Positions 26,301-41,300 of a DNA stretch of 64,000 bases are shown in pieces (position 1 is the stretch's first letter; each line of letters begins with the position of its first letter). The DNA lies in the NCBI GenBank assembly GCA_028571685.1, contig CM053146.1, positions 20,867,431 through 20,931,430 on the forward strand. The letters run 5' to 3'. A program made the translations under genes and the position numbers. The stretch is from Heterohyrax brucei (Eukaryota; Chordata; Mammalia; Hyracoidea; Procaviidae). The notes beneath the pieces are model-generated. The model had not been told where the DNA came from, searched no databases, and saw only the letters and a list, made by a program, of their open reading frames with translations.

Positions 26301-29300
26301 CATCACTAAGTGCTCAACGTCCTCTTCACTTTCACCAATCAAGCTTGTGTCACCTACATAACCCAGGTTCTTAATGTGTCTTCCTCTAATCCTGACAGAA
26401 TATTTTTCTTCATATAGTTTGGCTTCTCATATTATTTCCTAAACAGACATACAGAATAAGAATGGTGAAAGGCTACAATCCTGGTGTACAATTTTTCTGT
26501 CTTTAAGTCATTCAGTATTCCCTTGTCCTTTCTCAACAGCTGCCTCTTGGTCTATGTACAGGTTTTGCAGGGAGCATAAATAAGACTCCTTGAATTCCCA
26601 GTGTTAATTCCACACCGTTGAATGTCTCTGCATAGTCAACAAAACACAAGTAAACTATTTTCTGGTATTATCTGCTTTCAGCTAAGATTCATCTGACATC
26701 AGCAATGATATTCCCTGTTTCAGGTCCTCTTCTGAATCCAGCTTGAATTTCCTGCAATTCCCTGATGGTGTACTGCTGCAGCCATTTCTGAATTATCTTC
26801 AGCCAAGACTTTACTTGCTATGATATTAATGATATTGTTCAATAATTTCCACATCTGTTGGATCACCTCTCTTTGGAGTGGGCACAAACATGAATCTCTT
26901 CCAGTCAGCTGGCCAGGTAACCGTCTTCCAGATTTCATGGCACAAGTGTCTCCAGTCTGTTGCAACATTTCAAGTGGTGTCCTGTTGATTCCTGGAGCTT
27001 TGTTTTTGTCCATGCCTTTCAACATGGACTTCCTTCTTCAGTACCACGAGTTCTTGATTATATGCCATCTTCTGAAACTGTGGAACACTGACCAACTCCT
27101 TTTGGAACAGTGCCTGTCTATACCACTTTTTAATCCTTTCTGCATTGTTCGATACATTGGCCACAGAATCGTTCAATACTGCAACTCCAAGTTTGACTTT
27201 TTTCTTCAGTTCTTTCAGCTTCAGAAATGTCAGGTGTGTTCTTCCCTTCTGGTTTTAAAACTCCAGTACTTGGTATATTTCATTATAATATTTTACCTTC
27301 TCTTCTTGAAACACCTTTGAAATCTTCTCTGTTCAGTTCTTTAATGTCATTGCTTCCTTTTGCTTAGCTACTCTACACATTTAAGAGCAAGTCTCAAAGT
27401 ATTTTCTTATATCCATTTTGTTTTTTACTTTCCTTCCTGTCTTTTCAACAATCTTTTTGCCTTCTTCATGTACAATGTCCTCCATCTCATCTCACAACTA
27501 GTCTGGACTCTGGTCATTAGTGTTGAATGCAGCAAATCTATTCTTCAGATGGTCTCCAAATTCAGATGGAAAAAAACTCAAGGCTCCATTTTGCTCCCAG
27601 AGACTTGTATTAACTTTCTTCACCTTCAACTTGAGCTTGCACATGAGCAGCTGATAGTCTGTTCTCTATAGTCTCTTTGCACAGACAGCATCAATTTGAT
27701 TCCTGTGTATTCCATCTGGTGAAATACATCTATATTATCCGTGGGTGAAAAAAAGGCATTTGTAATGAAGTTATTAATCTTACAAATTCTATTATGCACT
27801 CGCCAGTGCCATTTTTTCACACAAGGCTTTATTTCCCAAATAGATTCTTTTTCAACTTTTACAGTCCAATCACCAGTAAATATCAATGTACCTTGATCCC
27901 ATGTTTGTTCATCAGACTGCAGACGCTGGTAAAAAATCTTCAATTTCTTCATCTTTGGCCTTATCAGTTGGTGTATGTCAATTAACAGTAGTCTTAAGTA
28001 GTCTTCCTTGTAGGTGTATGGACCTTATCTTATTGCTAGCAGCACTGCACTTCAGGATAGATCTTGAAATGCTCTTTTGGCAGTGACTATGCCACCATTC
28101 CTCTTCGTTCAGTCATTTCTGGGGTACAGGAGGTGGAGTCAAATACTTTTAAGTGGAAAACGATGCAGCTGCTTTGCAAAAAAACCCCACAGAACAGAGG
28201 TCATTCCTTCAGCTTTGCACATTTACTCCACTGCTGACTACTTTATATCCTGTAGATTCTGTTTGAATGCTTTTCCTGAATTCAGAGTTAACTTTCTGCC
28301 TCAATGCTGAATCACAGTGTCATCTTTTTAAAGCTATTTTAAATAGCAATTGAACAGAATACGAGGCCTGACAATTAAGTGTGTGAACTTAATTTTTCTA
28401 AGTGCTATATACCTCATTGCTGAATATCACTAGAGTCATCATCGAAGTACTCCCCTTGGGAAGCTACGCACCAGTGCCAGTGCCCAGTCCATCCTTCAAA
28501 GCAATTTTGCCCTCTTTCTGGAATGGCCATTGCACACAGTGGCAAGTTCACAAACATAACTGTCTAGTAGTCTATGAGGGAGTTTTTAGCCAGTAAACAA
28601 ATAACTGTATTAGAACATCCTCCCTACTCACCGGATCTGACCCCAACAACATTTTTCCTTTACTTGAAGATAAAGGAAATACTGAAAGGAAGACATCTGG
28701 GTGACTTTCAGGACATCAACAGTAATACAATGACAGGTCTGATGGCCATTCCAGAAAAAGAGTTCCAAAATTGCTTTCAAGGATGGACTAGGCACTGGCA
28801 TCAGCACAGAACTTCCCAAAGGGAGTACTTCGAAGGTGACAATAGTGATATTCAGCAATGAGATATGTAGCACTTTTTATAGGATGAGTTTGTGAACTTA
28901 ACTGGCAGTACTCATACATTACCTACTAACATAGCTCACAAAAACACAACTAAAGTTGAGTTTAGTGTGAAAAGTTCACACACATGCAGCCAACAGTAAC
29001 TACATCACAATTGCTGCTTGGTCAACAATAATTTTAAGATACCATATACTATGTAAGACACATCCCAATTTTTCCAGAGTTGTAAAAAAGTATGTTTGAT
29101 GACATATAGAGAAGGTAACTGGATGTTGGAAAAGAAGGAACATTTTCTTCCTTGTACATCTTTCCATGCATCTTTAATTACTAAATGTCTTAAACAAAAA
29201 TATATTAGAAAATTAAAACCTATGATGATATATTAACTAATTCAATTGAGCTGTTCTTTGGCTTTTAAAAAACATATACATAGCTGGTAATCTTTTACAC

Positions 29301-32300
29301 TAAAACATTGACAGATGTCCTGTAAAGCATACTTTAACTTTATGCTACATGTCTATGATCTCTCTGAGAGCAGAGGTCATATAAGCTTTTTCTCCTTCTA
29401 TTTTTAGGCTACAATGAGTAAAAGCAATGTCTGACTCTGACAAGAAACAAAAAAGCTGTGAGACCATTCATGCCTAATTCACAAGGTACAGGGACAATAT
29501 TACAAATTGTTAAAACCTAAGAGAACTAATAATTAAAAAGGTCACCTAACAAATAACAATGGGAACCCATTTATCCCCCAGTTCCTGCCCTTTGTATTGT
29601 AAGAACTACAGGTTTAAGGATACATACACAAGAAAATAAAAAAGAAAAATATCATTGTCATCCAAAGCTAATTATCATGCTATGGTAACATAAGAGTGAG
29701 TTTGGAATCTATCTGAACTTTTTTCTATGCAAATATTTAAGTATTTTCTTATTACACATGCACAAAAACATGACTATACCAAACAGTTGCTTGCTGTATC
29801 ATGAAGTTCTATGTCAAAACTTAATTTTTCTAGGCTCCACAGCCAATTCACTAAATGCCTGTGCCTCAATATTGTAAATGAAGCAGTGAGCATACATGCT
29901 GTAGTGTAATAATTACTTAATATGACCTTTCTCACCATGGTCTTGTAACTCTCACCATATAACTGAACAGGACGGTGCAAATAAGGTTAAGTGTGGCCCA
30001 CCAAGAGGACTGGCCAATTTTTCCTGAAAGCAGAATCAATTCCAGAGACCAAAGAAGAGCCCACCACAACCTGCAGGAGAGACCTACAGGAAAGACCCAC
30101 TTGGGGGGCTTCCAGACCCACGGAGCAAGAAAGCTGAGTGCCTCTGGATAGAAACTAAGAGCCAAGGAGAAGTTTACACCTGATCCACAGATTTGAGACT
30201 TGGTAGCCTCTACATAACGAGGGCCATTTCCTTTATTATGATTCATAATAGGTTGTGTGAGATACTTCAGCAAATTAGGTAACCCAAACACTGCTAAAAC
30301 AGAGTACTGTGGGGAGAGGCAGTAGCTGATATTACAGATGATGGAGTGGTAGACATTTGGGACATCTTTAACCTCTATCTCACAGGAACCAGCTTTGGGC
30401 TGATCCTTATAAATGAATTATTCATTTACATGACCATACATCTTTGGAGACCTGTCTCTTATGCACTCCTATGTTCCTATTTACCATACTTTTGAAATCG
30501 CTTCTTTACTTGTTTAGCTCTCTTATATGCTACAATTTCCCTGGGACATGTAACATTTCTCATTCTGACATCTTAAAAAAAATAAAAATAAAAAAGCCCT
30601 AAAAAGTGCTCAGTATCTCTACTTAATATACGAACAGTTTTATAATAAAAATGGAACACCAAGATCCAATGAAGATAAAGAAAACTGTACATCAGCGTTT
30701 ACTACTAAAAAGAAGCCACCCGACGTCTAATAAATTCTATTTTTTCTTTTATTCTACTAACACTGACCACAGGCTACTGAAGTTTCAGACACAGGTTACA
30801 TACAAACTCAAAGACGAATACCAAAACCTGTTGCCATCGAGTCAATTCCCACTCACAGTGATTCTACAGAACACAGTAGAGTACCACAGCCCCACAGAGT
30901 TTCCAAGGAGCACGTGGTGGATTTAAACCACCAACCTTTAATTAGTAGCCTTAGGTATAATCACTACATCACCAGGGTCTCCTCAAAGACCAAAAGAAGT
31001 GTACTTATTAGAGAAAAGGAACCCAAGTCCAATATCAATACAACAAAAAACTTACAATGAGCATGCAGAAGTCTTTAAATTTTAATGAATTATTGATAGT
31101 TAATGAGATACACATATATAAGGGTCACTACGAGTCAGAATCCACTTGATGGCAAAGGGTTTAGTTTATATCCACAACAACAACCATAACAAATCATCGG
31201 AGACTTATCATTATGACGCAGGGTAATAGTTCCCTGATTTTAGCTTTTTATTTATTAAAATTTATGTTGGAACTTACACAGTTTCTTACAGCACCTTTAT
31301 GGTCCAACAGAAAAGAACAGAAACAGAAGATACCCACCAAAAAGAAATAAGCAAATATGACAAAATGCTATAATTATTAGAAGATTAAATTTAAAGCATT
31401 AATTTTATTATTTTAAGTAAGATTTTTTTAAATCTAAATCTAAATGAAACAATCAGAATGAAAATACTGTGACTGTTCAAGAATAATGAAAAACGGAACC
31501 AGTGTCAATGAGCAACTTGTACAGAAACTGCTGAAGGGGAACCTGAACTGCTGTGTAATCTTCACTAAAACTCGAATATTATTTAAAAAGATAATAAATC
31601 ACGAATCCAATCCTTGAAAAATTTCAGTAAAACTCAAATACTTTTACCTTCGCCTACTGCATATAACAGTGTACAATGAGATGACCAAAACGTATTATTA
31701 ATAATGAGAAAAGTGAATTATAAATAGTGAACAGACTGATCAGGAACACATAAAGCTGTATCTGAATGTCATAAAAGCTGGAAGAGAAACAGAAATCATG
31801 TAAAAATGGGAGACATTCAAGGATTAAATACCTAAGAAAGGAAAATCGAGCAACCAGATTTTATCTTCCCAGCATTGTAAAAATTAAGGAAAAAAATTAA
31901 CAATGTACATACCGCCAGAATTCAACAGCTGTTAACATTTTGCCCATTTTGTTTTATCTGCATCTACCTATATGTATGAGCACAGCTAAAATTTTTATTA
32001 ATTTACATACAGTCAAATGAATTCATCCTGGATGTACATTTCTGTTAGTATTAACAGATACATCATTATGTAATGACCACTAGAATACCGACTAATCCCC
32101 TTACCCCCCAAATTCCCATGGCCTGTGTAGCCAAACCCTGTCCCTACTCCTAATCTCAGCAGTAAACTGACTACCCTCCATTCCTATAGGTTTGTCTTTC
32201 CCAGAATGCCACGTAAATGAGTCATATGGTATGGAATCTTTTGAGTCTGGTTTCTTTCACTTAGCACAATGCACTGAAGAAAAATCTAAGGTATTCTGTG

Positions 32301-35300
32301 TAACAATTAGGAACTATATTTTAAATGAAAATAAAAGTACTAGTTTAGAAAACTTTAAGAATATCACCAGGTAGATCTTTTTGATTATTCTTTTGGATCC
32401 AAGTACTCAAGGTGTAAACTAGAAGTCAATTACATATGTATTTTTTAATATATCTCAAATATGCTATCAATGAAGAAATAAGAATAATCTTTTATATTAT
32501 CTTTAACCTTAAGGGCAACAAAACTACTTCTAGGATGATGTGACTTAAGGCAAAAAATTAAATTGTCCATCATACTAAGTTTCTGTTTTATGACTACAGA
32601 ACAGTGACATACAGCCCCCCATTTGGTCTCCACATAGCATGGTCACTATTAAATAATACAACATGACTCCTACCTGGTCATCATCTTCTACAACCACCAG
32701 GGTTAACTTACTCTTCTTAAAATCCAATCTGGTTATCTTGGGCCTATAATAATACGGAAATAACAGCTCCATTACAAATAAATGTCTTCTAAATTAAAAA
32801 ACAGAAACAAAAATGACTGCTTTTACTTCAAGTAGATTTAATATTCTAACTTCCGAACTGTAAACTGATGCGTGTAAAAACAATTCGCTTTGCTCATCCA
32901 AAATGCTTCCAATCTAAAAAAATAGGATTAATATATGTATACCTCAAAATTAATACCTCTGGAAAAAGTAATACAAGCACATATATCAGACATTATATAT
33001 GCTAAGGAAAAAGAAAAACGAAAGAAATTTATATATTTTAGAGGCCCCAGCTACGGTATAAGCAATTTTCCTTCCAGGCCTAGGAAACATTTTCCTTGTT
33101 AAAATAGCTTCGCAGGGCCTGGATATAGGAAAGATCATAGAGTTCTTTAAAAAAGCATGAAGGGAGACAGGAGATTGTCAAGAGGATACAATGTGTATGG
33201 AACAGAAAGGAGGAGTGTGCTGTCTCTGGGCAGAGAGCAGAGGGAGCTACAGATACACGGGCATGCATACTTGAATTGTACTGTAAACCATCCTCAATCA
33301 CAAAAAAAGAAAAAGAAGATAAATAAAAGCATGAAAGAAAAACTAAGTACTGATTAGGACCTGCAGCTCTATTTTCTACAGCAACTTCATTTTGAGAAAA
33401 TGTAACTTTAATATTTAAAAGTCTATGAAATCAAAAAACACTCACTTTATGACTGATTTTCCTGAGACAATTCTATCTCCTTGCCTATACTAAAATCCTA
33501 TCCCATCTGCCATATTTGAACTTGACATATCTATGAACCATCAACATGAGAACAACATAATGCTCCTTCCCACTAATTTTAAATAACTTATGCAAAATGT
33601 AACTGTAAAACAGAGCTATAATTATAAAACAATAAACAAGCAAATAAAAGGAAAAGGAGAAGAAAGCCAGCATTTATCTGTGTAACAAATACTTACATAC
33701 TGTTGTATGCTGCTGCACCAATTCTGACTTATGGCAACCCTACAGGACAGAATAGAATTGCCCCACAGAGTTCCTTAGGTGGCAGTCTTTATGGGAACTT
33801 ATAGCCAAGTCTTTATCCTGGGAAGCCAATCGTATCTATAAACCAGCAAAATTTCAGGAAGCCAAGCACTCAACCATTGCATCATCACCAGGGCTCCTTA
33901 CCTCAAAGGTGGAGACCTTTTACATATATATAATGCTCACAAAGTACCAGGTACCATTTTAAATGCTTTACATGCGTTAACAATTCTGACAACAATTTTA
34001 TGAGGTGGTATAATACATGCTTTTCTTTGTTTCTCTGCCTAAAGGCAATCTCTGTCCATAAAGTAAATTCCATCTACAAGTGCCAAGGACTTAACACTCC
34101 AGAAGTCAGTAGAAAAAATATCCCAGCAACCTCACCTATTAAACAAGCAAACAAAACCCTAACCCACCACCATGGAGTCGATTCCAATTCATGGTGACCC
34201 TATATGTTACAGAGGAGAACAGCTGTATAAGGTATTCTGAGCTGTAATCTTTACAGAAGCACATTGGCACATCTCTCTTTCATGGTGCCACCAGGTACAT
34301 TACCACAGCCAGTCTTTAGGTTTGGAGACAAGGACAAACCATCTGCACCAACCTGCGACCTGTTCCTCATCTACTAAGGTAAAATTATAAAGATGGTCTA
34401 CTCAAGTCTCTCAGAAAGTCCCAACAGAAACACTTAGCAGTAAAAACAAACTGAAATACTATCTTCAAATTGTTCAGGGAAATAATGCTCACCCTGAAAC
34501 TCCATTCTCAGCCCAATTATCACGCAAGTGTAAGAGAATAAAAGTATTTTAAGGAATCCAAAGACTCTAACAATTTATCTTTATCTTACACAAGTACATG
34601 AGAAGAGGACACAAGATCCTAGGTGAGAAAACAGGAAAAGGAAATCCCAAGGTGAAATGTGTACAACAGTGTGATACGCAAACAGTGTAAAATGGAACAT
34701 TCAATGTAGCCCCCAGGAGGGAAATGACAACAACGGGTCATTTAAATATACGCATGGGATGTATTCACAAGGTTTTCACGAGTCAATTTTCTCTACCCCC
34801 GAAGTAGATCACCAGGTCCTTCACCCTGGTCTGTCTTAGTCCAGAAGTTCCATTGAAGCCTGTCCACCATATGAGATCCTGCTGGTATTTGAAATATAGG
34901 TAGCATAGCTTCCAGCATCACAGCAACCAGCAAACCACCACAGTGTAACAAACTACAAACGACTGGTGCAAAAAAACCTTTTCAAAATGTTAAAAAGCAA
35001 AGATAGCACCTTCAGGACTAAAGTGAGACTAACCCAAGCCATGGTATTTTTCAATAATCTCAAACATAAGGAAAAGCTCGACAATGAATAAAGGAAGACC
35101 AAATTTTGGTGCTGACAAAGGATACTGAATTTACCACGGGCTGCCAGAAGGAAAAACAAATCAGCCTTGAAAGAAGTACAGCCAGAATCCTACTGAGAAG
35201 CAGAGATGGCACAACTTTGTCTCCTGTACTTGGTCTCACATACTGTGGACATGTTATCAAGAGGGACCAGTCCCTAGAATAGGACATCATGCTTGGTAAA

Positions 35301-38300
35301 GCAGAGGGTCAATGAAAAATAGGAAGAGCCTCAATGAGAAGGACTGGCACAGTGGCTGCGAAGATGGGCTACAACATACCAAAAATTGGGAGGATGGAGC
35401 AGGACCAAGCAGTTTTTCATTCTGCTGCTCCTGGGGTTACTGTGACCCAGAACTGAATGACAGCATCTGACAACAAAAACAATGGCATCTATGGGATTGG
35501 AGAAGTCAAGAACTTTAGGAAAACAAAAAGCTACCAAGAAAGGAAATGTAATTCCAGTACAATCAATCTTTGTGCCAATTATGACACAAACATAATAATG
35601 TACACAACTTTTTCCTGATTTCTTGATTTAAAAAAAAAAAATGCAACTTAAAGTATGGCTAACAGAACCCAAGACACAGCTTCACAGGAAAGTTAAAGAT
35701 ATTACTAACATTTTCCTTTAAAAAAAAGATTATCTGGAAACCTACCCTGCTCCTAGACATGAAGACTTAACATTGTGAAAATGTCTATTTTACCCAAAGC
35801 GACCTACCTATACAAAGCAATCTGAATACAAATTTCAGTGTCATCTTTTAATAAGATAGGGAAACAAATCACTGACTTTGTTTGGAAAGGGAAGAAATCC
35901 CAGATAAGCAAAGCACTACTGAAGAGGAGGAACACAGTGGGAGGCCTCACAGTACCCAACCTTAGAATCTATTACACTGCCACAATAGTCAAAACAGCCT
36001 GGAAATAGTCCAACAGAATAGAACTGAGATCCCAGAGATACCACCATCCTCTTATGAACAGATATTAGACAAAGGCCCTAAAACTGTAAACCAGGGTAAA
36101 AAAAGTCTCTTTAACAAATGGTGCTGGCAAAACTGGATATCCATCTGCAAAAACCTGAAATAAGATCCATGTCTCACACCTTACACAAAAGCTAACTCAA
36201 ACTGGGTCGAAGACCTAAATGCCAAACCTAAAACAATAAAGATCATGCAAGACAAACATAAGGTCAACAATGGGAATTGTAATACACAGTTTAGGCAGAC
36301 TTCAAAGTCTGACTAAGTAGGCAAGATCAACAGGAAATGGATAAATGGAAACTACTAAAAACACTTTTGCTCATCCAAATACTTTATCAAAAGGATTAAA
36401 AGACCCCCTACATAATGAGAAAAAATATTTGGCAACTACATGTCAGACCAACATCTAACTTCCATCATCTACAAAGTACTGCAAAATATCAACAAAGAAA
36501 AGGTAAATAACCCAAATAAGCAATGGGCAAATGAGACGGACAGAACTTTACCAAAGAAGACAGCCAGCCAGCCCGAAGACACATGAGGATATGCTCACAA
36601 TCATTAGCTATCACAGAAATCCAAATCAAAACTACAGTGAGACAACACCTCACCTCAACAAGGTTGGCCATAATCCAAAATTACAAAGTACCAAATGCTG
36701 CAGAGGATGTGGAGAGACTGGAACTCTCCTACCCTGCTGGTGAGATTTCAAAATGCCACAACCTCTTTGGAAAGCATTTCAGTGCTTCCTAAAAAAGCTG
36801 GAAATAAATATACCATTTAATCCAGTCATCCTACTGCTCAGAATATATCCTACAGAATCAATGGCAGTCATATGAACAGATACATGCACACACGTTTACT
36901 GCAGCACAGTCAATAACAGCAAAAAGATGGAATCAGCCCAGATACCCAACAACAGATGAATGGATAAACTATGGTACATATACTCAATGGAACAATATGC
37001 AACAACAGAGAACAATGATGATTTTAGGAAGCATCTCATAACCTGGTTTCAACTGGAAGACATTACACTGAGTGGAATTAGTCAGCAGCAAAAGGACAAA
37101 TATCGTATGAGACCCCTAGTATAAGGACTTAAAAATAGACTTACATACAGAAGAAAAGACTGTTTGATGGCTACAAGGGTGGGGTGCGAGGGTAAGGGCA
37201 GGTCATAGATTAGATAGCTGACAGAAATTTGGTTGGGTAAAAACAGTGACAGCACACAGCAGAAAGCTGATCAACTTAACTGGACTTCACCATAAACTGA
37301 AAACTCTTCTAATCTTAACCCAATATTGCAAGGATAGAGAAGCAAGGTTAGGGTTCTGGGGAACATACCCTCAGGGAACACTGAGGTCAGTTGGCATAAC
37401 TAACTTACTGCTTGCTCACAGAGTAGGTCTGGAGTCTCAAAAGCTAGCAAGCTGTCATCTGAGGCATATCAAATGGTCCCAGCTCATCTGGAACAGATGA
37501 TCACCACAAACAACAAAGACACAAGTTGAAGAGTCCAAGAGACAGAAGGACCCATGTGAAAGGTTAACTGTATCAACATGTGACCAGAAGAACCAGATGG
37601 TGCCCAGTCACCAACAAAGACAGCCGTGATGGGGCACTAAAATGTTGAGTCCCAGTGGCAACACGAGAAAAGGAGGGGTGCACCTCAAGAACTCCACTAA
37701 AAGATCCAAACTGATGGTCTGGCAGCCTGAGGGTTTCCCTGGGAACACAGCCCCTAGAAGTGCTGCTGCCCTGATCAGAAAAATTACTGAAGTCAACTCT
37801 TCGGATAGGAACAGAGTGGACTTGGGGATACAATCTGACCATATGGTGTGTGCACTTTATGGTTCTGGGCATCTATAGGATGCTGTCCTTCTGGCCTCTT
37901 ACTAGAAGGGAGAGGAGAGAGAGGAGGGGAGGGGACAGGAAATTGTTAGGCAGGTATGACATAAACAGAACAAAAAGGAGGTGTGTGCTGTCACCAGGCA
38001 AGGAGAGCAGAAGGAGCTGCAGATAGGTGGGCGTGCAAATTTAATTTGGATGTACACTTTCACTGAATCACAATAAAAAAAAGATTATCTATAGAACGAG
38101 AAATCAATGTGAAGTACATTACTCAAGTTAGAAAAGTCGCCAGAAGAAAAGCCTACTGAGCACATGAACATGGTCATTTAATATATACAGACTCATACAA
38201 TGTGTACAGCACAACATATAACTTTATATATCTTGAAACTACTGGAAGATACAGCCAGCAGAGTTTAAAGACTCACATCTGTCTCGGGTAAGCAAGAATC

Positions 38301-41300
38301 AAAACAGCTATACAACAGACAGATCCTAACGACTGGACAAATGAGCAACTATGATAAGCAGAGAAAGTCTAAAGTTGCCCAGGATTTCATTTTATTTAGA
38401 TCCACAATCTGCTCCCATGGAAGCAGTATTCAAGAAATCAGAAGATACACTGCTTTGGGCAAAAATGCTGCAAAAAACTTTTTTGAAGTGGTAAAAAGGT
38501 AAACACATCACAATGAGGACTACGATGCCCCTGACCCAAGCCATGGTATTTTTAATCATCTCATATGCCTGTGAAAGCTGGAAAACGAGCACGGAAGACC
38601 AAAGAAGAATTGTTGCCTTTGACTTACGGTGCTGGCAAAGAATACTGAATATACCATAACTGCCAAAGGAAATAAGAAATCCATCTTGGAAGAAGTACAG
38701 TCAGAAGGCTCCGCAGAAGCGAGGACTGGGAGACTTCATCTCATGTACCTCGGACATGTTATCAGCAGGGACCAGTTCCTGGAGGAGATTGTGCTCCATT
38801 CACTAGCAGGTCAATGAAAAAGAGGAAGACTCTCCATGAGACAGACTGACACAGTGGCTCTAACAGCAGGATCAAGCAGAAGAAAGATTGTGAAGATGGC
38901 ACAGGACCAGGCAGTGCCTTGTTCTGTTGAATACAGGATCATTATGAGTCAGAACCAACTCAACATCAGCTCACAACTATTTCAAAACTCTAGCTTATGT
39001 CTTATCATGATACAAATGTTTTTACTTATTTAAAATAACAACAATAAATATCTTTGGCATTAGCCCTACTTACCAAAAAAATAAGCCAATTTTGGTGTCT
39101 CCTTCAAAAACCAGGACTCCTGTTGGAGTTAGTCCCAAGCTATAATCATTCCCATCTCTAGCCTAATTTAGGGAGGGCAAAAGTAGTTAGTTTTACTTGC
39201 ATAGAAGTTTCACATTTTTATACATTTGTTTAATTTTGTTTTTACAGAGGATAAAATTAACATATATATTTTCAACAATTAAGATTACCCAAAATATTTT
39301 TCTGAGGAAAATATACACATACGTATTTAGTCCTAGCAATGAAATGTTTTAGTCTTAACGTAAATCTTCTCTGATAGTCCCCAGACAGAGAAAACTCTTT
39401 CCAGATCCTTCCCGCACTGTATTTACCATTTGAATCACAAAATTTTGTAAAAGACTGCCTTTCTGGGAAAACACAGCTCATTAAACTATAAATAGTTAAA
39501 TCACTACACCGAGTACTTCTGCAGATTATTCAACTCCTCTCAAACTACACATCCTCAACTTTGCTTCCTACGTTAGCTTTATTTTAACAGAGCTTACTCT
39601 AAGCTTAAGGAATATCAAGTACTATGACTCTCAAGGGAAAAGAATATAAAATGGTATAAAAATATAATTTTTATCAATGATTTTCACAACTGGAAAAAAA
39701 ATTAGCTTAAAAGCAGTAGTATATCTCTCCTTGAGATTCTGATTATTTCTTTTCTTTCTTAAAATTAACCTTTCTGTGGGATTCTAGTCATTCGCCACTT
39801 TATAAAAGAATCTCAATCTTTTTACCCATAAATCCCAAGTACCCATGCCACTTGATGTACACTGTATGGCTGGCATATCAAAAAACCGCTCTTCCTACCT
39901 GGAGCAGATGAAAACAAGAACATCGAACACATGAGGAAAATATGAGCCCAAGGAGACAGAAGGGTCCACATGAATGGAAGACTACAGCAACAAGAGACCA
40001 GAAGAACTAGGTGGTACCCAGCCACCACCAGAGACTGCCCGGACAGGAAACACAGTGCAGAGCCCTTGGTGGAGCATGAGTGAAAGGGGAGTGTAGATGT
40101 ACAACTCTTTTAAAACCAGACTTGGTGGGCCAACAACCTGCAGGTTCCCCTGAGAACATGGCCCCTGGACTTGCTGCTAGCCCAGAGCTGAAATCAACAC
40201 TGTAGCCCACATTTCAGATAAAGATTGAACTGGACTATGGGACACTGAGTGATACAGACAGTGTGTGTATTTTATGGGTTAATACATATCATGAGGCTGT
40301 CCAACTGGTTTCTTTATAGAGGGGAGAGGGCAGGGTAGAGAGGAGGGGGCAAGTACTGGCTGAGTATACACTGAAAGAGCGGAAAGGAAGAGTGTGCTGT
40401 CACAGAGTGAGGAGAGCAGACACAATTGCACAGAGGTAGGTGTTTGGGGTTTTATATGGCAACTTGAACTATAAACTTTCACTTAATCACAATTACAGAG
40501 AGAGAGAAAAAAAACAAACAAAAAAATCTGCTCTTGACAAATCTCATAGTTAGCCTGAGTCTCAAAGGAATTAAAAAATAAACACAGCACCTACCTTGAC
40601 CACATGCATATCAACTCCATACATTTCTAGCCATTTGGCTTTATTCAGATAATTGGTTTCAGCTTGTGCTGGTGTCTGGCCTCTGAAATTTTAAAAAACA
40701 ATAATTTTTTAAAATAATGACATATACAGAATTATTCCCTACCAAGGATAAGAATAGGACAGAAAAGACTTGAAGTAGTGGTTGTGGTGATGTTAAAGTG
40801 GGATCAAATGCCAAGTACCTGTATTCTTTCCACTTCTCAGTAACAGCCAGTTCCATCTCTTCAGTCTGAACAGGCACAAACCTGAACTCAGACACAAGTT
40901 CAGGACTATGCTCGGCAAGATCATAGTCACCAAGTTCAGCTACAAACAGAAGTTCCACAAAGTTATATTTTGTTAATACTAAGAAGTTTATTTTCTGTTG
41001 GTTCCTTCTTCAAAAAACCCATTTTATATATCAAATTGCTCAACAGTTTAGACTCTTTCTTAATCTATCAGGAAATACCCCGAAAACTTCCCAAAATAAA
41101 TCTAGCTTAGACTTACAACTTGTCAATCCATACAGACAAATCACATGTTTGTTGTTGGTGAGTTCTGGATTTTTGTTAATTTCATTGTGTTTTAGGTAGT
41201 GTCTTTCTTTTATTTCCTGAATGGCACAACAATTAACCAGCCTGGCTACTTCACCACCAACTGAAAGGTCAGCCTTTGAACCTCATTCAGAAGAGGTGCC

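Noticed and set aside
26820..27320. 166-codon plus-strand frame
   Set aside because: It is antisense to RTE reverse transcriptase sequence; an antisense shadow.
28402..28596. Plus-strand 64-codon frame as a gene
   Set aside because: It is the reverse complement of the mariner C-terminus forming the left palindrome arm.
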